DNA of 64,000 nucleotides from Paraburkholderia rhizosphaerae (GTDB lineage Bacteria; Pseudomonadota; Gammaproteobacteria; Burkholderiales; Burkholderiaceae), in assembly GCF_004366595.1 (NCBI RefSeq), contig NZ_SORE01000022.1, forward strand, positions 62,001 through 126,000. Reading direction: 5' to 3'. The position numbers were made by a program, and so were the translations under genes. The notes under the pieces are model-generated. The model did no database searches. It saw only the letters and a list, made by a program, of their open reading frames with translations, and was not told where the DNA came from. The stretch's first letter is position 1. Each line of letters starts with the position of its first letter. Of this stretch, positions 63,640 through 64,000 are shown piece by piece.

Positions 63640-64000
63640 CTAGGCGCTTTCCGCGATCGACTCGGGTGTTTTGACGCGCGCGCTTTCGCGCTGCCGCTTC
63701 AACTCAACGGGTTCGCTCCCGTTGGAGCGTTCGAAGATATCGCCAAAGCGGCTAGCGCCGCTGAGCGCGATCAATACCGCGGCCGGGAATACAAGGGCAG
63801 CGTCTCGTGACTCATCCTCGAATCCAAAGCAGGCGCAGAGCACGGCGATCGGTAGAGCAGCCGCCAGGAAATAGCGTCGATGCAACACAGGCGAACGGCG
63901 CCACGCATGATAGGAGAACACGGCAGCCGGAACCGCGATTAGCGGATTCTGGAGGCTTGGTGTCAAGACGCCCTTGGCCACCATGTTGTAGAAGCCGATG
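63640..64000 (-). CDS. Integral membrane protein, C-terminal part (runs off the right edge)
   Basis: About 120 C-terminal residues are visible, ending at 63640. Three hydrophobic segments are followed by a charged tail (VELKRQRESARVKTPESIAE). The frame is open to the window edge, so the start lies outside. The family is not recognised; the location suggests a polymerase- or transferase-type envelope protein. Confidence 0.6.
   Translation of the reverse strand, partial: IGFYNMVAKGVLTPSLQNPLIAVPAAVFSYHAWRRSPVLHRRYFLAAALPIAVLCACFGFEDESRDAALVFPAAVLIALSGASRFGDIFERSNGSEPVELKRQRESARVKTPESIAESA

Overview
The window looks like a chromosomal segment from a Burkholderiaceae member, most likely Paraburkholderia or a close relative. 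The DNA is GC-rich with strong third-position GC. The block groES-groL-thiD-rubA and the run algH-ruvX-pyrR-pyrB-pyrC' are arrangements I associate with that family. There is no prophage, insertion sequence, CRISPR array, rRNA or tRNA that I can recognise. The genus is inferred from synteny and protein character only; no database was consulted.

Layout. 1-3844: end of a respiratory nitrate reductase operon (narH 3' end, narJ, narI, a PpiC-type prolyl isomerase, narK). 4204-5781: a Tat-exported iron-type superoxide dismutase, then two convergent decayed sulfur-assimilation genes. 6005-10024: a GlxA-type AraC regulator, two short-chain dehydrogenases and a divergent LysR regulator with two clear dyad boxes. 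10166-13208: a secreted lipoprotein phosphoesterase, a DUF1488-like small gene, a collapsed glyoxalase-fold remnant and a cyclic-nucleotide-domain-like protein. 13224-20571: phosphoketolase, an AldA-type aldehyde dehydrogenase, glcG and glcB, which suggests C2 and glycolaldehyde/glyoxylate metabolism. 20722-24620: asparagine synthetase and a secreted phosphodiesterase. 24658-33446: a polysaccharide-deacetylase-fold enzyme, a GntR regulator, a complete BMP-type nucleoside-like ABC importer and a cytosine-deaminase-like amidohydrolase, read here as one uptake-and-hydrolysis cassette. 33629-40326: a TPR-glycosyltransferase, a P450, an MFS exporter, a superinfection-immunity-like small membrane protein and a membrane-tethered TAXI protein.

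40521-48261 is a stress-flavoured block: a two-repeat secreted hydrolase, a GNAT acetyltransferase, a BON protein, a TFIIB-type zinc-ribbon protein, TerC, an NhaR-type LysR regulator and a TerB-like protein. A palindrome of the form TTCG-N7-CGAA (or the same with one half degenerate) recurs upstream of several of these genes. I propose it as the operator of the NhaR-type regulator.

48496-58510 is core housekeeping: groESL with a sigma-70 promoter and a perfect CIRCE operator, thiD, rubredoxin, a FimL/ChpA-N-terminus-like protein whose Hpt site has lost its histidine, then algH-ruvX-pyrR-pyrB and a catalytically degenerate dihydroorotase (pyrC'). 58537-64000 moves into envelope genes: plsC, a PAP2 phosphatase, an O-antigen ligase/polymerase, a family 2 glycosyltransferase, a small membrane protein, an EamA/SMR-like flippase subunit and the 3' end of another membrane protein. 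Base composition drops in this last part, as is usual for O-antigen regions.

Nothing here is a clearly new multi-gene system. The most promising leads are the repeated TTCG/CGAA operator set, the duplicated C-x6-C repeat domain on the secreted hydrolase, the Hpt-degenerate FimL-like protein standing alone without pil chemotaxis genes, and the deacetylase/ABC/amidohydrolase cassette.
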